Shown piece by piece: positions 34,440 to 34,730 of a DNA stretch of 34,730 nucleotides. Source of the DNA: Lachnospiraceae bacterium (lineage in GTDB: Bacteria > Bacillota > Clostridia > Lachnospirales > Lachnospiraceae). The stretch's first letter is position 1; each line of letters opens with the position of its first letter. The notes beneath the pieces were generated by a model. That model saw only the letters and a program-made list of their open reading frames with translations, did no database searches and was not told where the DNA came from. The position numbers and the translations under genes are program-made. Location of the stretch: assembly GCA_021202815.1 (NCBI GenBank), contig JAJQCG010000009.1:1-34730 (forward strand). Direction: 5' to 3'.

Positions 34440-34730
34440 CTATCTCGAACGCCCTTCCTCCAGAATCAGATGGATGTGCATCGCGAGATACATCGACTCC
34501 TGACTGCTCAAAGCGACGCCGAGCCGCTCCTGCACGAAGCGGTCAATGCGCTCCACACAGCGAAACTCCGACTGACAGACCTCCGCGATCTGATCGTAGA
34601 GCAGATGCGAGGCGTCGCCGTCCAGCTGCTTCCCCGCGATCAGACGCTGCGCGAACAGATTTACATGCGTCACATAGCGCGTATAGGTCACACTGTCCTC
34701 CGGGTAGATGATCTGATAATAATATTTGAC
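34440..34730 (-). CDS. PRD-domain transcription antiterminator (LicT/BglG family), 3' part only
   Basis: The frame is open to the window edge, so only the last 96 residues are seen; an internal GTG at 34691 is not a real start. The fragment is the end of a PTS regulation domain (PRD2): YPEDSVTYTRYVTHVNLFAQRL with the first phosphorylatable histidine, and ESMYLAMHIHLIL with the second. Proteins of this family bind RNA hairpins to prevent termination in sugar (often beta-glucoside) PTS operons and are controlled by phosphorylation from the PTS. The RNA-binding domain and the controlled operon should lie beyond the right edge. Which sugar is involved cannot be told. Confidence 0.87.
   Translation of the reverse strand, partial: VKYYYQIIYPEDSVTYTRYVTHVNLFAQRLIAGKQLDGDASHLLYDQIAEVCQSEFRCVERIDRFVQERLGVALSSQESMYLAMHIHLILEEGRSR

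Overview
This window looks like a chromosomal segment from a fairly GC-rich anaerobic member of the Clostridia, most likely Lachnospiraceae-like. The evidence is an hrcA-grpE-dnaK-dnaJ operon under a CIRCE element, AddAB instead of RecBCD, a minimal two-gene SUF-type (SMS) Fe-S assembly pair, a LicT/BglG-type antiterminator, and AGGAGG-type ribosome binding sites. The assignment rests on gene content and signals only. Apart from one gene fragment at the left edge, every gene lies on the minus strand, so transcription runs from high to low coordinates. No tRNA, rRNA, CRISPR array, insertion sequence or phage gene was seen. No gene-free stretch exceeds 300 bases.

Reading in the direction of transcription: (1) 34730-34440 is the 3' end of a PRD-domain antiterminator, closed by a terminator. 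(2) 34256-33609 is a single FCD-type GntR regulator with a clear sigma-A promoter. (3) 33512-21378 is a likely ten-gene envelope-glycan operon: CotH-like kinase, VTC polyphosphate-polymerase-like protein, DUF4956 membrane protein, a double-domain GT2 glycosyltransferase, a second GT2, an initiating polyprenyl-phosphate sugar-1-phosphate transferase, an LCP-family ligase, glmS, a rhamnosyltransferase-like GT2, and a TPR lipoprotein. (4) 21254-16321 is the heat-shock operon, ending at a strong terminator. (5) 16175-668 is a likely nine-gene housekeeping operon: M18 aminopeptidase, aminopeptidase P, proA, addB, smsC, smsB, addA, aroD and a MATE exporter. (6) 1-660 on the plus strand is the 3' part of a polysaccharide deacetylase that converges on the MATE gene.

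The most unusual part is the CotH-VTC-DUF4956 module, which heads an operon holding everything needed to start, extend, supply precursor for and attach a surface polymer. My inference is that the module performs a phosphate-based or phosphotransfer modification linked to that polymer; this function is not established. Two regulatory signals also deserve attention. The heat-shock promoter carries a perfect 18-bp palindrome filling its -35/-10 spacer, in addition to CIRCE. The cotH promoter carries an inverted repeat around its -35 box whose core also occurs in the promoter region of the adjacent gntR gene. Finally, the Fe-S assembly pair sits between addB and addA, and AddB itself carries the cysteines of an Fe-S cluster.
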